Part shown: positions 22,434-36,300 of the stretch, piece by piece | Layout: every line of letters starts with the position of its first letter | Position numbering within the stretch: position 1 is the first letter of the stretch | Source: Zygnema cylindricum | Taxonomy: Eukaryota; Streptophyta; Zygnematophyceae; Zygnematales; Zygnemataceae | Length of the DNA: 64,000 nucleotides | Direction of reading: 5' to 3' | Assembly: GCA_037447655.1 (NCBI GenBank) | Contig: JBBHKE010001969.1 | Location: 455,558-519,557 of the forward strand | Position numbers and translations under genes: made by a program | Notes under the pieces: generated by a model | The model's input: only the letters and a program-made list of their open reading frames with translations | Told to the model about the DNA's origin: nothing | Databases searched by the model: none

Positions 22434-22980
22434 TCCCTCCCTCCCTCCCCCCCTCCCTCCCTCCCTCCATCTCTCCCTCTCTCCCTCCCTCTCTCCCTCT
22501 CTCCCTCTCTCCCTCTCTTCCTCTCTCCCTCTCCTCTCTCCTTCTCTTCCTCTCTCTCTTCCTCTCTCTTCCTCTCTCTCCCTCTCTCTCTCTATCTCTC
22601 TTTCTCCCTCTCTCTCACCGTTTCTCTCCCTCTCTCTCCCTCACCCCCTCCTCTCTCTCCCTCTCTCCCTCTCACACAACAGAAACTCTGTCCACACAGC
22701 ATTGCTCACTAACGCGCTGTAGTGGTAGTCTAAAGCAGGGTGAGCGACGTTTCCCCTCCCTCTCTTTGCCACTCTCTCTCCCTCTTTCTCTCTATCTCTC
22801 TCTCTCCCTCTCTCTCCTTCTCTCTCCTTCTCTCTCTCCTTCTCTTCCTCTCTCCTCTCCCTCTCTCCTTCTCTCCCTCTCTCCCTCTCTCCCTCTCTCC
22901 CTCCCTCTCTCCCTCTCTACCTCCCTCCCTCCCTCCCCCCCTCCCTCCCTCCCTGTCTCCCTCCCTCTCCCTCTCTCTCT
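22434..22980. repeat. (CCCTCT)n/(CTCTCC)n pyrimidine tract
   Basis: Near-pure C/T on the + strand, broken by a unique 60-bp island near 22678-22755. A purine GAGAGAGA patch follows at 23040. Similar shorter C/T tracts occur at 23238-23393. Open frames inside are Ser/Leu/Pro or Arg/Glu repeats, not genes. Confidence 0.9.
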
Positions 22981-23640
22981 CTTCACCTCGATTCATGGAG
23001 ACGAATCAAAAATATGTATTTCTGGTATATATTCGAAAGAGAGAGAGAGAGAGAGGCGCCGATGTATGTAGTACAGAGGGAGGGAGGGAGGCGGATCTGA
23101 AAGTAGGATGAAGAACAATAATTTAGGAAATGAAATAAAATAAAAAATGAATAAAAAGAGGAAATACTATTAGGGGGAAGAAGCTAATAACAATCTACAT
23201 AAAAGAGATCAAGATTTGAAAATTGCATCCAATTTCTCTCCCTATAACTCCTTCTCTCTCTTTGCTTCTCTGAGTCCCCTGCCTCTATCCCTCCCTCTCT
23301 CACTGCCTCTCCCTCGCTCTCTCTCCCTTTCTCCCTCGCTCTCTCCCTCTCCTTCTCTCTGTCTCTCTCCATCTCTCTGTCTCCCCTCCCATCTGGATCC
23401 AATATTTAGTAACAGTGGGAAGGATTTGGTGGCTGGTATTAAAGGGAGAGGAGAGAGGGGATTTTGTTAAGCTTTGTTTTACAGTTTAAGATTTTTTATT
23501 TACAGAAATTCTATGTGATTATTTTAAAGCAACATGTAATTTGATTCTTCCAGATTTTCACTTATTAAGTTTTGATAAATTGCAAAAAAATGCCCTCTTT
23601 TCCTGCTTAGCTTATCGGTTTTATGTCTTATTTCCTCCAG

Positions 23641-23723
23641 TCTTCTTAGAAGTTGTTTGGCCCCTTTTTTTGTTTTTTCAGGCTTTTCTCTTTATCATGG
23701 GCTTCGTTCTATTGAATGTTAAG
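23641..23723 (+). CDS. Candidate hydrophobic (membrane-anchor) exon
   Basis: Between CTCCAG and AAGGTAAGC the frame reads EVVWPLFLFFQAFLFIMGFV LLNVK, a strongly hydrophobic stretch suitable for the signal anchor that GT92 proteins carry near their N-terminus. A shorter exon starting at 23682 after TTTTTTCAG is equally possible. It ends in phase 0, whereas the next exon (24266) needs a donor leaving one base, so it cannot be joined directly. Either another exon lies between, or this is untranslated or not an exon. Confidence 0.3.
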
Positions 23724-23937
23724 GTAAGCTTCTAAAACTTAACATTGGAGTTTTATATTTAAAAATTATCTTTGCCTAAGTGTGATCTGTCACATTGCGA
23801 TGCTTTAAACCAAATATAAATACAAATTTTATATATTTAGTTCGTTGAGAATATTTTGATGTATCATTAAGTAATGATCGATGTCGATAAGAAATCATCG
23901 AGGAGAAATTATTGATTAGACATAATTGTGTCGAAAG

Positions 23938-23960
23938 GAGAGAGAGAGTGAAGGGAGAGG

Positions 23961-23993
<33 letters not shown>

Positions 23994-23998
23994 GGAGA

Positions 23999-24034
<36 letters not shown>
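23938..24034. repeat. (GAGAGAGG)n purine tract
   Basis: About 95 bp of GA/GAGAGAGG repeats, the reverse polarity to the surrounding C/T tracts. Confidence 0.9.
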
Positions 24035-24038
<4 letters not shown>

Positions 24039-24265
24039 AGCTATTGGATAGGAAACAGGAGGAGGGAGTATCAATGAGAGATTATCGATGAAAAAATTAT
24101 CGATTATCTAGGTTTTTGGCCTTAGTATCTATTTACTGTCATGAATTTTTTTAAATGTATGTGGAGAGAGAAATTTTGTCCTTTTTTTTAGTTATGATAC
24201 TAGAGTGCTATTTCCGCTTGCCTTAATTAGTTCTTCGTCATTCCATGTTTAAAACCCATATTCAG

Positions 24266-24398
24266 GGCTGAATGCTATCTTTGTTTTTGAATGTATGGTT
24301 TTGTTGGAACCTTTCCAACGATCTTTTTCCCTCTCCAACCAAAATTCTGAACAATACACTTTGAAGGCACACGGAAATGGTAGCTTTGTTCAATTCAG
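24266..24398 (+). CDS. GT92 gene, first firmly placed exon
   Basis: The acceptor is ATATTCAG at 24265 and the donor is CAG|GTATGA. The frame reads [16 protein letters not shown], then [15 protein letters not shown], whose FVQF opens the conserved luminal GALS segment. It ends with two bases (AG) that combine with the T at 26228 to make Ser. An in-frame stop at 24250 shows the exon cannot extend leftward. If no upstream coding exon is used, the Met at 24295 could start translation. Confidence 0.75.
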
Positions 24399-27300
24399 GT
24401 ATGATGAAACTTTCGCCTTTGCTTACCCTCTCTTTCTCCCTCTCGTTCTCGCTTTCTTTCTCTCTCTCTTTCTCCTCTCTTCCTCTCTCTCTTTCTCTGT
24501 TTCTCACTCACTTATTTGTTTTTTTCCTCTCTTTCTCGCTCTCCTTTTACCTCTCTTTCTCTCTCCCTTTCCGCATCATTTCTAGCTACCTTTCTCCCTC
24601 TTTTTTTAGATAACTTTCTCGCTCTCTTTCTTTGCCTTTCTCTCTCCCTCTTTGTCCTCTATTCCTCCCTCTCTTTCTCCCTCTCCATCTCCCTCTCCAT
24701 CTCCCTCTCTTTCCAAATCTCTTTCTCGCTCTCTTTCACGCTCTCTTCCTCTCTCTCTTTCTTCCTCTCTTTCTCGCTTTCTTTCTCGCTGTATTCTTCT
24801 CCCTCTTTCTTTTTTTTTTCTCCCTCTCCTAATTTCACCTTTTCTTCCTCTTTCGTTTGTTTCTCCTCCTCTCTTTCTCCCTTTCTCTCTCACACCCTTT
24901 TTACCTCTTTCTCTCTCTCCTACTCTTTTCTTGCCTTTCGTTCTCACTCTTTCATCCTCCCTTTCTCCCTCTCATTATTCTTCTCTTTCTCCCTCTCTTA
25001 CTCCTACACGCTTTATCCCTCTCCTCTCTTTCTCTCTCTTCTCCCTTTCTCCTTCTATTTATTTTTGTCACTCTCTTTCTGTTTGTCGCTCTCTTTCTGC
25101 TTGATTTTCCCCTTTTTCTCCATCTTTCTCCTTTCTTCCTCTCTCACTTTTCCGTCTCTCTTTCTCCCTCTCCTTATACTTCTACTTCTCCCTCTCTTTC
25201 TCACAATCTTTGTCCCTCTCTTTCTCGCCATCCCCACGTTTTTTCTCGCTCTCTTCTCCCTCTCTTGTATTTCCCCCCCTCTTTTCTGCTCTCTTTCTCC
25301 CTCCCTCACTTCTCCCTCTCCTCCTTTCTCTCCTCCTCCCTCTCGTTCTTCCTCTCTTTCTCCTCTCTTTCTCCTACTCTTCCTTTTCTTGCTTTCTTGC
25401 TCTCGTCTCATTCTCACACTCTTTCGCGCCCTCTTTCTTCCTCTCCTGCTCTCACTCCTCCTCTCTCTCTTTCTCCCTCTTTCTTCCTCTCCTGCTCTCA
25501 CTCCTCCTTCTCCCTCTCTTTCTCCCTCTTTTTTCCCCTAACTTTCTCCCTCTCCCCTATTTGCCCTTCTCTTTTTCCCTCCCTTTCTTATTTTCCTTTT
25601 CCCTCTTTTACCCCCCTCTCTCTCCCTCTCTTTCTCTCTCTCCTTCTATCTCTCCATGTCCCATTCCTTCTCCCTCCCTTTTTCAGTCTCCTCTCTCTTG
25701 TTCTCCCACTCATTTCCCCACTCTTTCTCGATCTCTTTCTCGCTCTCGTTTTGGTTCTCGCTCTCTTTCTTGCTCTGTTGCTCCATCTCTTCCCTCCTCT
25801 CTTCTCCTTTCCCTCTCTTTCTTACTCAATATCTTGCTCTTTTTTTGCGTCTCTTTCTCCCTCTCTCTTTTTCCTTCTCTTATTTTTCCACTCTTTCACC
25901 CTCTCTTTCTCCCACTCCTTCCTCCCCTTCTCCCTCCCTTCTCTTTTCTACACTTTTTCTCATACTCTTTCTCTCTTATTTTCTCCCTCTCCGCTTTTTC
26001 TCCCTCCTTTTCCGGTGCTCGCTCTCCTTCTAACTTTCAACAACTCCTTCGATTTTCGTTCTAACCAAAGAAAGAGAAAGAAAGAAATCACTTAGGGTGC
26101 TGTATCTGATTGTAACTTCTTGTCTTTCTTTGTCTTCGCTTACTCTTTTTCTTCGTGTATTTATTTTATCAGTCCAAGAAACTGATTTTTTTGTGTTTTT
26201 TTTTTAATTTTACAAAATCTTTGGCAGTGCTTATCGTACCGGAAAGGCGGAAATTACTGTGACGGGAATTATCAAGCTGGGGCTGAATCTTACACTTAAT
26301 TGTAAAAATTGCTTTTGGTATGGGAATAATGGGAATAAAATTCCCGGAGTAGTCACCTTTGGGTATGAGTTTGGGTCCACCGCCGGAACAACCCCGGTAA
26401 GTATTTCTGTAATTTGTCATTTTTTTTTTCAGTTTTTAATTTATTGTTTTTGCAAAAGCTTCAGCAGGTGAAAGCAAATTGCTACAAAATAGGAGAAACA
26501 TAGAAAGTAAAAATATCGCATTCGTTAATTCTTTTGTTTACTTAAGAAGAATATGTCGCGTAAACCCATTCGTTGAAAATTTGATGTTGAAATTTTTTTG
26601 CGTGAACTTCCCATTTCCATTTTTGATGTCTCCCCCTCTCTCACTCACTCTCTCTTCCGTTCTCTCTCTCTCTATTTCTCCCATTCTCTCTCTCCCTCTG
26701 CATCTCTCTCTCCCTCTCTCTCCCTCTGTCTCCCTCACCTTCTAGCTGCCTCCCTCTCCCTCCCTCTCTCTCTCCCTCTCCCTCTCTTTCTCTCTCCCTC
26801 TCTCCCTCTCTCTCTCTCCCTCTTTCTCTCTCTCCCTCTCTCCCTCTCTCTTCTTCCTCTCCCCCCCTCTCTCTCTCCCTCTCTTTCTCTCTCTTCCTTT
26901 CTCTCTCCCCTCCCGCGCTGTTTCTCCTCCTCTCTCTCCCCCTCTCCCTCTCCCTCTCCCTCTTTCCCCTAGGAATAAATATGGAGGCTAGGCTATAAAC
27001 ACATGGACCGGTGTCTTGTGAAGTTCTGTAATTAAACATTTTGGGCATCTAAACAGAAATTGTTTTAAAATGACCGAAGATTATCTCTGTTTTAAATTGT
27101 GAAGAGTATTGAAAACCATACATTGATCAAGTTAACATATTTTCAAGTGGACTTCGCTTTAATTTTGTTTTATCTTATTTTCATTTTATTTTCATTTTAT
27201 ATTCATTCGACTTTTGTCTTATTCGTGTTTTATTTTCAGTTTGTTTAGTTTTATTTGATGTTATTTTATAGTTTATTTCCTGTACAGGTTGGGCTCTTTC

Positions 27301-30300
27301 ACAAAATTTGTGCTTAGTTTTTTTTGTGTCTGTTGGTTTGTTTTTTTCTTTCTTTTTTTTAAATGGACAGCACCGCTATCCGTACGACGCTTTTGCTTTA
27401 ATTTGTAAATTAGAAAATTCGACTGATACCGGAGGAGGATATGCAATGATAAATATAGACGATGAGGAGATTCGTATGTATACAGAAATGGCAAATACGG
27501 TGAGTTTTTTTTTTTTTTCTTTTTGAAGTGAATCATTAGATTTTAGGTTGAATTGTTTTTTTTTAGCTTGCATGATGACATTTATAAAAGAAAAAAATGT
27601 TTTTTTTTCCATGATTTAAGATGTTTTTTTCTAGAAAAGCTGGGAATTTTTAAGGAATTTCAGATTTTAAACACTACCCAGCGTGTATCTTTTAGTATTA
27701 AACGTTTGTTTTTGCCACTTAAAAACATATCTTCTTTGTACACAATTGTCGGATTAACAATCCGACAGTTGCGCTTAAAACTTACAGTTCTGAACTTGTG
27801 ATTGGCGGTCTTCAATCAAAAATTGGATGGATGTGTGCATGGAGAAAAGATATTTAAAAAAAAAGATAACCCAACTAATTCTTAAGTTTGGGGTCCAAAA
27901 TCCTGTAGTTGCTCTAGGTTTGCTTACATCGAGCTTCTGTTATTGTCTCTTATTCATGTCACGTCACATTTTGTCGCTTTTGGAAGGGCTTTTGGGACCA
28001 GTTCACAGAATCTTCAATGGATCCAAAGCAGTATAAACATGAACTTTCTTTTTGTGCATCGACTTTATACGACAATGTCAACCCCGCTCGTGTAAGCCCT
28101 AAATTTGACCTACAAATGAACCATTTTTATTTTTGACCTTTTTGTTTTGTTTTGTTTGCTTTTTCGTTTTTTGTATTCCCAATGAAGTCGTGGTTGTCCT
28201 TGTATCTAATTTAATAAGACCTTCAAACATAGGTCTTTGGCTCATTAGTAATCAAATATGTAATCATTCGGAACCCGCAAGGGATATGTACCATCTATCG
28301 GTATTAGAGTTAATCATTCTGATTCAAGTGTGTGGCGTTTTGACCCAAAACTAAAGTTAATAACACTTTTTAGTGAAGTAGCTCATATTGAGCCACATGA
28401 GGAAACATAGTTTAAAGTAACGATGTCATTGACGAACATCGGAATACTCTAAAAAGTACTACAAAGAATCTACGCTAAAAAACAAAGTGCCAAGACTAAA
28501 ATTCGGTTACATGGGAACATGCCCTTGCTCTTTGTTGTTCAAGTGATACTTACTCTAAAATCACCTTTGGTTAAAGTTTTTTGATGAGTTGAAATCGCGT
28601 GCCTGTGGGTCGAAAAGAGGAAAACGCGAAAATGAGTAGAGAAGACGCCAAAAATGAAGTACATTGAAAGTGTCATGATGACGTTCATTGTATTGTGGGT
28701 TTTACAATTTTTTTGCATCCCTAAAGTTTTTCCTGTTGCGGACAAAAGTTAAGAGTAAAACGACAGAAAAAACCTAACACTTTAACACACGGGTATGCCC
28801 CTTGAGCATCTAAAGCCGATAAACAGAAAAAACCTACATTTTGATACGCCCATACAAGTCTTAAATTTAATACAATCGCAGACATATTACATTCAAATTT
28901 TGTGCCTGAAGAATCTTTGACTATTTTCAACATCTAAACAAAAGCCTAAGTGGTAGCAACCCAAAATAAAACACTAAACAAGAGGTCGTTTAATGGCACG
29001 ACATGAGAAATGGTCAAATTATTACTTAGGCCATATCCCCGTTAATTATAACTTAGCGAACTTCCTTTGTATACTACTGAAGATTATCCGTACACGGTTT
29101 TCGAGTGACCCAATGCAAAAGAACAAAATCGTAATTTACGTCTGTGACGATTCTATACGCCGACAATATTTGTGACAGTTGTCAACGTCTACAATCTGTG
29201 TTGTCGTACGTTATTTTTTGTAACTGCTTGTGACGCCGCATGTCTTTCCGTGTCATTGTAGATGTACCGCCTTCTGCCGTTTCATGGTTGAAAAAGATGC
29301 GCTTTGCCTTTGCGTCTCCTATCCGGTCGACGTGAAACGACATCCGAATCTTGAGACCCTTGGAAAAAATTATCCGTATCAAACGCAAACGAACAAAACA
29401 AAACAAATTGTGTACTCTTCCTCGTCGTTTGAAATTTTGAAACCTTTTGACACGTGCGACGTTGTTTTGCTATTTGTGGAGAAATGATACTTTAATGTAA
29501 AACACATCGCCGATGTTTTTTACGATAAAGTTTGAAGATGACTTTTCTTGACTTGGTTGTGGGTCGAAGACGTTAACATGTAGTACATTCTAAGTTTGAC
29601 AATGGCGCAAATTGTACTTCTAATTTTTTAAGTTCTTCGTACGGTCGTAACTTAAGCGGTACGACGCTAAGTCTCTAGAAAACGATAGAAAAAATCCTTA
29701 CTTTGGCACATGAGGACATGGCCTTATGGTGAAAGTGTTAGCACAATAAGTGGTGCAGTCAGATGAAACTGAGGCTTTATGTTGGGTTTCCATCAATAAG
29801 GGTACCAATAATTCTACAACACATGTACTTGATGTTTTAAAGACCATCAAGAAGCCATCAAGTGGTGCCCCCGAACTACAGTAGCTCTTTCATCGTGTTT
29901 TGTTCAATGTGGTACCCCATAAGCTAAAGTTTTGATATTGAATATCGTCAAAGATTTTCCAAAATCCGAACGTAAATTTTTTATATCGGTACTATGTCGT
30001 TGTACAAATAATGTCTACTGATAATGTGTAATTTACCATCGAACCCCCTTGCCTTTGTTTTTTCGAACGTTTTTCACAAAGTATGATGGGACATCTTCCG
30101 ACAATTTTTTGTTGTTGTATTATGGTGGATTCGCGTCCACTTTTCCATAAGGATTTTTTCCTTTGCAACGTGTAAAGAGCTTCAAAGATGAGGATCAAAA
30201 ATAATTGAACGGTCTATAACCACCTACCCATAGAGCCGAATAGGGAGCTTCAAAGATGAGGATCAAAAATAATTGAACGGTCTATATCTACGCCTGGACC

Positions 30301-33300
30301 TTCGAAGAGTTTTGGTGTAATCTCTTTTAAAGATGTTAAAATAAAAAAACAGTACAGCATGGTAGAAAACGTACGAGATCTTGTAAACAATCCAACTTTT
30401 TCGTTGACACGAACTCGCTATAACTTAGGGTGAAGTCCTATCAGTCATTTCTGTAATCGTACGGCCAACTCTACAGACTGGGTTGATTGAGTCGATGTTC
30501 CATCACGAAGAGTTTGTAAACCACGTGTTCTAAATTGACTAGCGCCACGCAAGCTTCGATCCAATAGTGTGAATCTTTCAGATTTTTAGCATCGACAAAC
30601 TTAACTTCAAATCTAAATTTGCGAACCACGTACCTCCGTACGAAGTAATCATACGACAAAACTTTTATAATTTTTGCAGACGCCAATTTGTACGCCAATT
30701 TTATTTTTAGGGTTTCAAAAGTCCTTTGAGAGAAATAGTGTGACAAACAAAAGTTACCGAAAATAGCGTGACAAAGGAATGTTAAGAAATTTCGTTTATA
30801 TTTTCGGTTTTATTTTGGAAAGCGCGTGTCATGTGCAAATCTTAAGATTTCTCGTTGGTTTCCATCATGACATGTACACCTTGAATCGTTATTAGCGTAT
30901 AAAAATTATTAGTGTAAAGAAAAAATTACCGTCATTCATTCTAATTTAGTTCCAGGAGGCGTGGCGGATTATGGTCCACGTCCTTAAATAGTGTAATTTA
31001 TTATATTTAAGGTATCAATGTCAAAATTTTGGGGTGCCGATATAGCGTACATAAGGCTAATAACGATTCACGGTGTAGCTTAATTGTCCAGCGTGTCACG
31101 ATTTTTTTTTCTTCTGTATCTGCCAACCCACCTCCTCGAGGTGGGTTGACAGTTACAGAAAAAAATGAAGCGAACTCCTCGAAGATGAACATCCGACAGC
31201 CAGTATTACCTCCAAGACCTTCGGAGAGTATTGGCAAGATTCCATGTAATGTTGTTTTTCGTATAAAAACAAAACAAGCTAAGCGGTACGGTTTGGTACG
31301 GATAGTCGTGGATTTCTGTAAACTACCCCACTTTTCGTCTGATGGAACTTCACCCTTAGCCCGCAACGAGATAATCTGCAACTGTACCAATAAAATGAAA
31401 TTACCAAAGTACAATTTGCGTCAACTTGAAACTTCAAATGTTTTGTCGTTTGTCGTTTAGCGCGTTTTAACCCATTTTCGCGTCCCTCTAGCTCATCTTC
31501 AAACTTCTACTCAAATCACCTCGCGAGGTGATTTTAACTAAAGTTTTGCGATGTGAACGAATAGGCAAACGTTATCGCACGCGTCGAAGGTTTTTGATTT
31601 TTTTTTTGTAGTACGCGGAGTACCCAAAAAAAAGCCACTCTCCATTTACAACCTGTGCGGACTATTTTCTGTGCAGGGGCCGTGGAGGGATCATGAGCAA
31701 CGGATGCCATTCCACAAAAGCAAAGTCCATGAAGGCGCCTCTTTCTCTCTCCCTCTCCCACTACCGCGTCTATCTCACAATCCTTGAAATGGAAAAAGGC
31801 AATAATGGTTTCAAATAAAAAATCTCTAACAAATATTATTTCTAACTATCTTTGGGCTTATTTTGATGGCAAGTAGAGTGAGAAAGGACGAAAAAACAAA
31901 ATTGGGAAGCCATGGCAAAACGATTTGGAATTAGTGACATCGACGCTATCATAGTGAGCGTGACATCAAAATGTCACAAATCCCTAAACATCTACAATGT
32001 CACACGAAACTACAGTACACGCCTTCAACCGTTGCTGTTTTGTAAGTGTCATCAAGTTGTCGCAAGTTTTGTAGTCGTCTACCACCATCACAAATTTCAC
32101 CCGCGTTTACATCCGTCACAATTTAAAGCAACGATTCAATTGCGTTACAGCGGAACGCTTTGAAAGTAGTACGGGAAGTTTTCGCTAAAAACAAAGTAAC
32201 AAGACTAAGGCACTTTCCCATGTGATACAGTTACAGTTATTTTGTGTCGTTTTCCTCTATAACTTGGAAAAAACCGAAAAAATATGCAACCGTACCAAAA
32301 TGTTGAAATAACCACCGTACAAGTTGCGTTACCTTATAACTCTATATGTACTGCAGTTTGTCGTCTATCGTGATGCACTTTGTCGTCTAGCGCGATTCAA
32401 CCCAATTTCGCGTCCTTTCAGCTCATTTTCAAACTTTATATAAAATCACCTCGCGAGGTGATTTTAAATATAGTTCCATGAGGTGAGCGAATAGGCAGAT
32501 TTTGTCACACGTGTCGGAAGTTTTTGACAATTTTTGTGCGCGGAGTACAAAAAAAAACCCACTGCACGTTTACAACCTGTGCGTGATTTTTTTCCGTGCG
32601 TTTTTTTTGTACAGGGGAAGTTTTAGAATTTATTACGTCAGCGCTGTCATAGTTAAGCGTGACGTGCGTGACGTCATAATGTCACAAACCCTAAACATCT
32701 GCAATGCCTCCACGTCGACAATGTGGCGTGCAGACATTGCGAAGTGACGGAAACTGGTCACCGTGCGGGTGGACGTCTGAAATTCATGCCGAGTTGAAAT
32801 TTCGCAACATTTTGTGGACCTTTTATGTGTCCTTTTTTTTCGTACATATCTACGCTTGTCACTTTTTGAAGTAACAAGTTATTTGCGATTGCATATGAAT
32901 GCTCTGAAATCTGTACAGAGAATCTTCGCTAGAAACAAAGTTACAAGATTAAAGTTTCGGTTACATGGGAAAGAGCCGTTAGAAGTAAACTAAAGAACGA
33001 CGGAAACTGAAACTATTCGAAACATTTCGAAATTACAGTACAGTACTAAAAGTCTCGTACGTAAAAATTAACTCGCAAGAAATGAAACGAAACAAACCGC
33101 GTACACGAAACTAAAAGTACATGAGGAAATAATACTATTGAAACTTAACGAAACAAAATGTGCGATGTGACGCCCGACTAAATTGAACCACATAACCTGC
33201 GAACCAACATTATTACATTGACATTGATGCACACATTGCAAATTTTAACACATTATTCTTCTCCAAAAAATGCCAACAAAAGCTCATTGAATTTTTTTTT

Positions 33301-36300
33301 CTCGATTTAGGTCATGCATTATGTATTTAGCCTCTTTTTTATTGATTCAGGACACATTTTTTTATCGATCTAGTCCTTTTTTTACGTATTTCAGTCACAT
33401 TTTCATAGTTTTAAGCTCTTGTATTCTGATTTAGGTCGTATTTTTTATTGATTTAATATTTTTTTATGGATTATGGTAACATTTTTATTTTAGGCTCCTC
33501 TATATCAATTTAGGTCACATTTTTATTGATTTAAGTTTTTTTTTTATGGATTTAGGTCACATATTTAAAAACGAAAAAACAAAAAATAAAAGGAAAAAAA
33601 AATGAAAAACAAAAGAAAAAAACAAAAACCAAATAAAAAATAACCAAAAACAAATAACAAAACACTAAAAGCAAAAAACTAGACTGACTAAAATGTTCCA
33701 AAAGTCAAAGAGTGGAGCATTTTGGTAATTGCGGGTAAGAAAGATTCGTCATAAAAGCTAAAATGGACATTGGAAAGAAAGTAGGGGAAAAGGTTGTTGA
33801 GGGCAAAATATGAAAGGACAAAAAGTTAAAAAATAAAAAGTGAAGGTGAGGGATTGAAAGGGAGAATGAACAGATATTAAATATATGTTTATTAAATGAA
33901 ATATATATGAACAAATATTAAATGACTAGAAGTTTAATTTTTTTGACAGAGGGCAGAAACAAAATTGAAAGAAAGAAAAGACAAAACGATAGAAATATAA
34001 AGAAAAGTAAGAGAATTGAACTAGAGAAAGGACATACATTCAAAGAAATGTTAAAAAAAAAAAAAAATTAACATTTGTCACCGCAAATTGATTCACAACA
34101 TTATCTAGATTGCCTTGACATAGTAAAAGATATCAAGTAGATATGTAGTAAATTATTAATTATAATATCATGATTATATTGTAGCATAGATACATGTAGT
34201 ATAGGGATTGTATGGTCAACTATTTACTATTGATAAGATTATTGACTTATGTTTGTTTGCTGATTGTTGATGCCTTTTATGCACAGTTGAAGGATTTCCT
34301 GGAGTATTATCGAGTGAGATTTAGTGTGGATTTCTTCTATTTATACAGTTGGGCCCAGTTTCACGACACTCATATAGTCATTGATGAAGAAACTATAGAA
34401 CCTTATGTGAAAGCAAAAATGGCTTCAGTTACAAGCATTCGAGGATTCAGCATACATGCAATAAAACTTCATGCACAGGTTTGACTTTTGTTGACTTTTT
34501 CCTTGTGATGACGGATTTGACTTTGTTGACTTTTTGTCATATTTGTTCAAATCGTGCAATTTTTTCATTTTTTCCGATTTCGACGTATAATTCGTGACTT
34601 TTGAAAAAATCGCAAAAAAACGCGGAGTACTTTCTACAGAAAATATACGGAAAATGTACAGTTTCTTACGGAAAATGTACCTACTTTGACGTTGCATTTC
34701 GTAGTACTTTCTGTCCGGTAAACTGAACATAAATTTTACGGAAAATATACGGAATTGTACCGAAAATGTACGGACAATTACGAAAAGAGACGTTGCACTG
34801 TTGCACCATTTGCGCGCAGTAAGTTTGAATTTTGTGCGATCGTCTTTTTCATTTTTTTTTCAAAGAAGCCGCCATGAAAACGTAAAATGTCTAGCGCTCA
34901 TTTAACGGGAAATGTACAAACTGCGGTACATGTAAAATTCAATTTTTTTTTCATGTACGGAATATAGGATACAAAATCATTAACAATTTTAACATTTTTT
35001 TCAAATCGTTCTTTCTGATTTTTACGTATAATTCGCGCGTTTGATTCGTGCGTAAGCGGTTTGAACAACTATGCTTATTAACCATTTTGACAGGTTTGAC
35101 TTTTGTTGGAACTTTTTCTATTATGACAGGTTTGACTGATGTTGACTTTTTCCCCATTACGACAGATTTGACTTTTCTTGACTTTTTCCCATTAGGTTTG
35201 TCTGAATCCCATGAAAATTTCAATGAAGTTTTTTAGAAAGATGTAACTTTTCAAGTAAAGGACAGATTTATGCTATAGAACCTGAAAAAAAAAAGATTAT
35301 CAAAAAAAAAAAAAAAAANNNNNNNNNNTTTGTTTTTTCAGTTTTTTTTTTACCAAGTAAACATCCAGTTTAAATCCCGAATGTGCTCGCCCCAACTGTA
35401 ACAACTTATTTCAACTACGTGTTTTACTTTCAAGTACGAATATGACGAAACCTAGGTAACTTCTAAGACACTTGAATGAACCATTTTTTTTTTGACTTTT
35501 TTGTTTTGTTTTGTTTTTTTTTTTTTTTTTTTGTTTTTTGGTTTTTTGTATTCCGAATGAAGTTGTGGTTGTCCTTTTATCCAATTTAATAAGACCTTCA
35601 AACATAGGTCTTTGACTCATTATTGATAAAATAAGTAATCATTCGGAACCCTCAAGGGATATGTACCATCCATCGGTATTAGAGTTAATCATTCTGATTC
35701 AAGTGTGCGGTTTTTTGACCTAAATCATAAACTAACGTTAATAACACTATTTAGTTAAGTGGCTCATACTGAGACACATGAGGAAACATAATTTAATGTG
35801 GTTAATTTTCATAAACTGTTAACAGACATTATTCACTAACTAAACTAAACAATTTCGTGTGGTTATTTCTAGTAAAGTTGCAACTTCATCTACTTAAATA
35901 AATAATTTAGTGTGGTTAAATTTAGTAAAGTTTTAACGCTAATCATTCACTAACCCTAATACAAAATCCAGTGTGAGTTCGTTGTTATTATTTCTAATAT
36001 CGATGGGTTATCTACCATTCTATACGTTTATCTTCCCTACCTAGTTAATCATTACCGAAGGATTGACTTTAAACCAGATTGTGCACAAAATTGCCAAATT
36101 TCTCAACGAGTAAGCTCGGAGGCTCATAAACAGATCATATAGACACCATAAACTCTCGGAAAAATACACTCATATTATGTCGTCTTTACGTACACATCAA
36201 ACTTACATTGTTGATACATTGATTATTCGTGATTCTAAATCACTCACAAGCTGGATATAGAAATCTAATTCGCGAAACATCATATTAAACTTAGGGTGAA

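Larger units (their letters stand above)
33040..35300. repeat. Exon-bearing duplicated block, copy 1
   Basis: Matches 39430-40615: the left part (ACTAAATTGAACCACATAACC, ACATTATTACATTGACATTG), the 192-bp exon, and the TTTGACTTTTGTTGACTTTTT repeats after it. Copy 1 has extra A/T-rich sequence at 33280-33800 and a 526-bp insertion at 34543-35068 that copy 2 lacks. Confidence 0.85.

Noticed and set aside
24516-26095. Very long open frames (up to about 410 codons) rich in Ser, Leu, Phe and Pro
   Set aside because: They are translations of a C/T repeat, occur in several frames at once, and lie within an intron.
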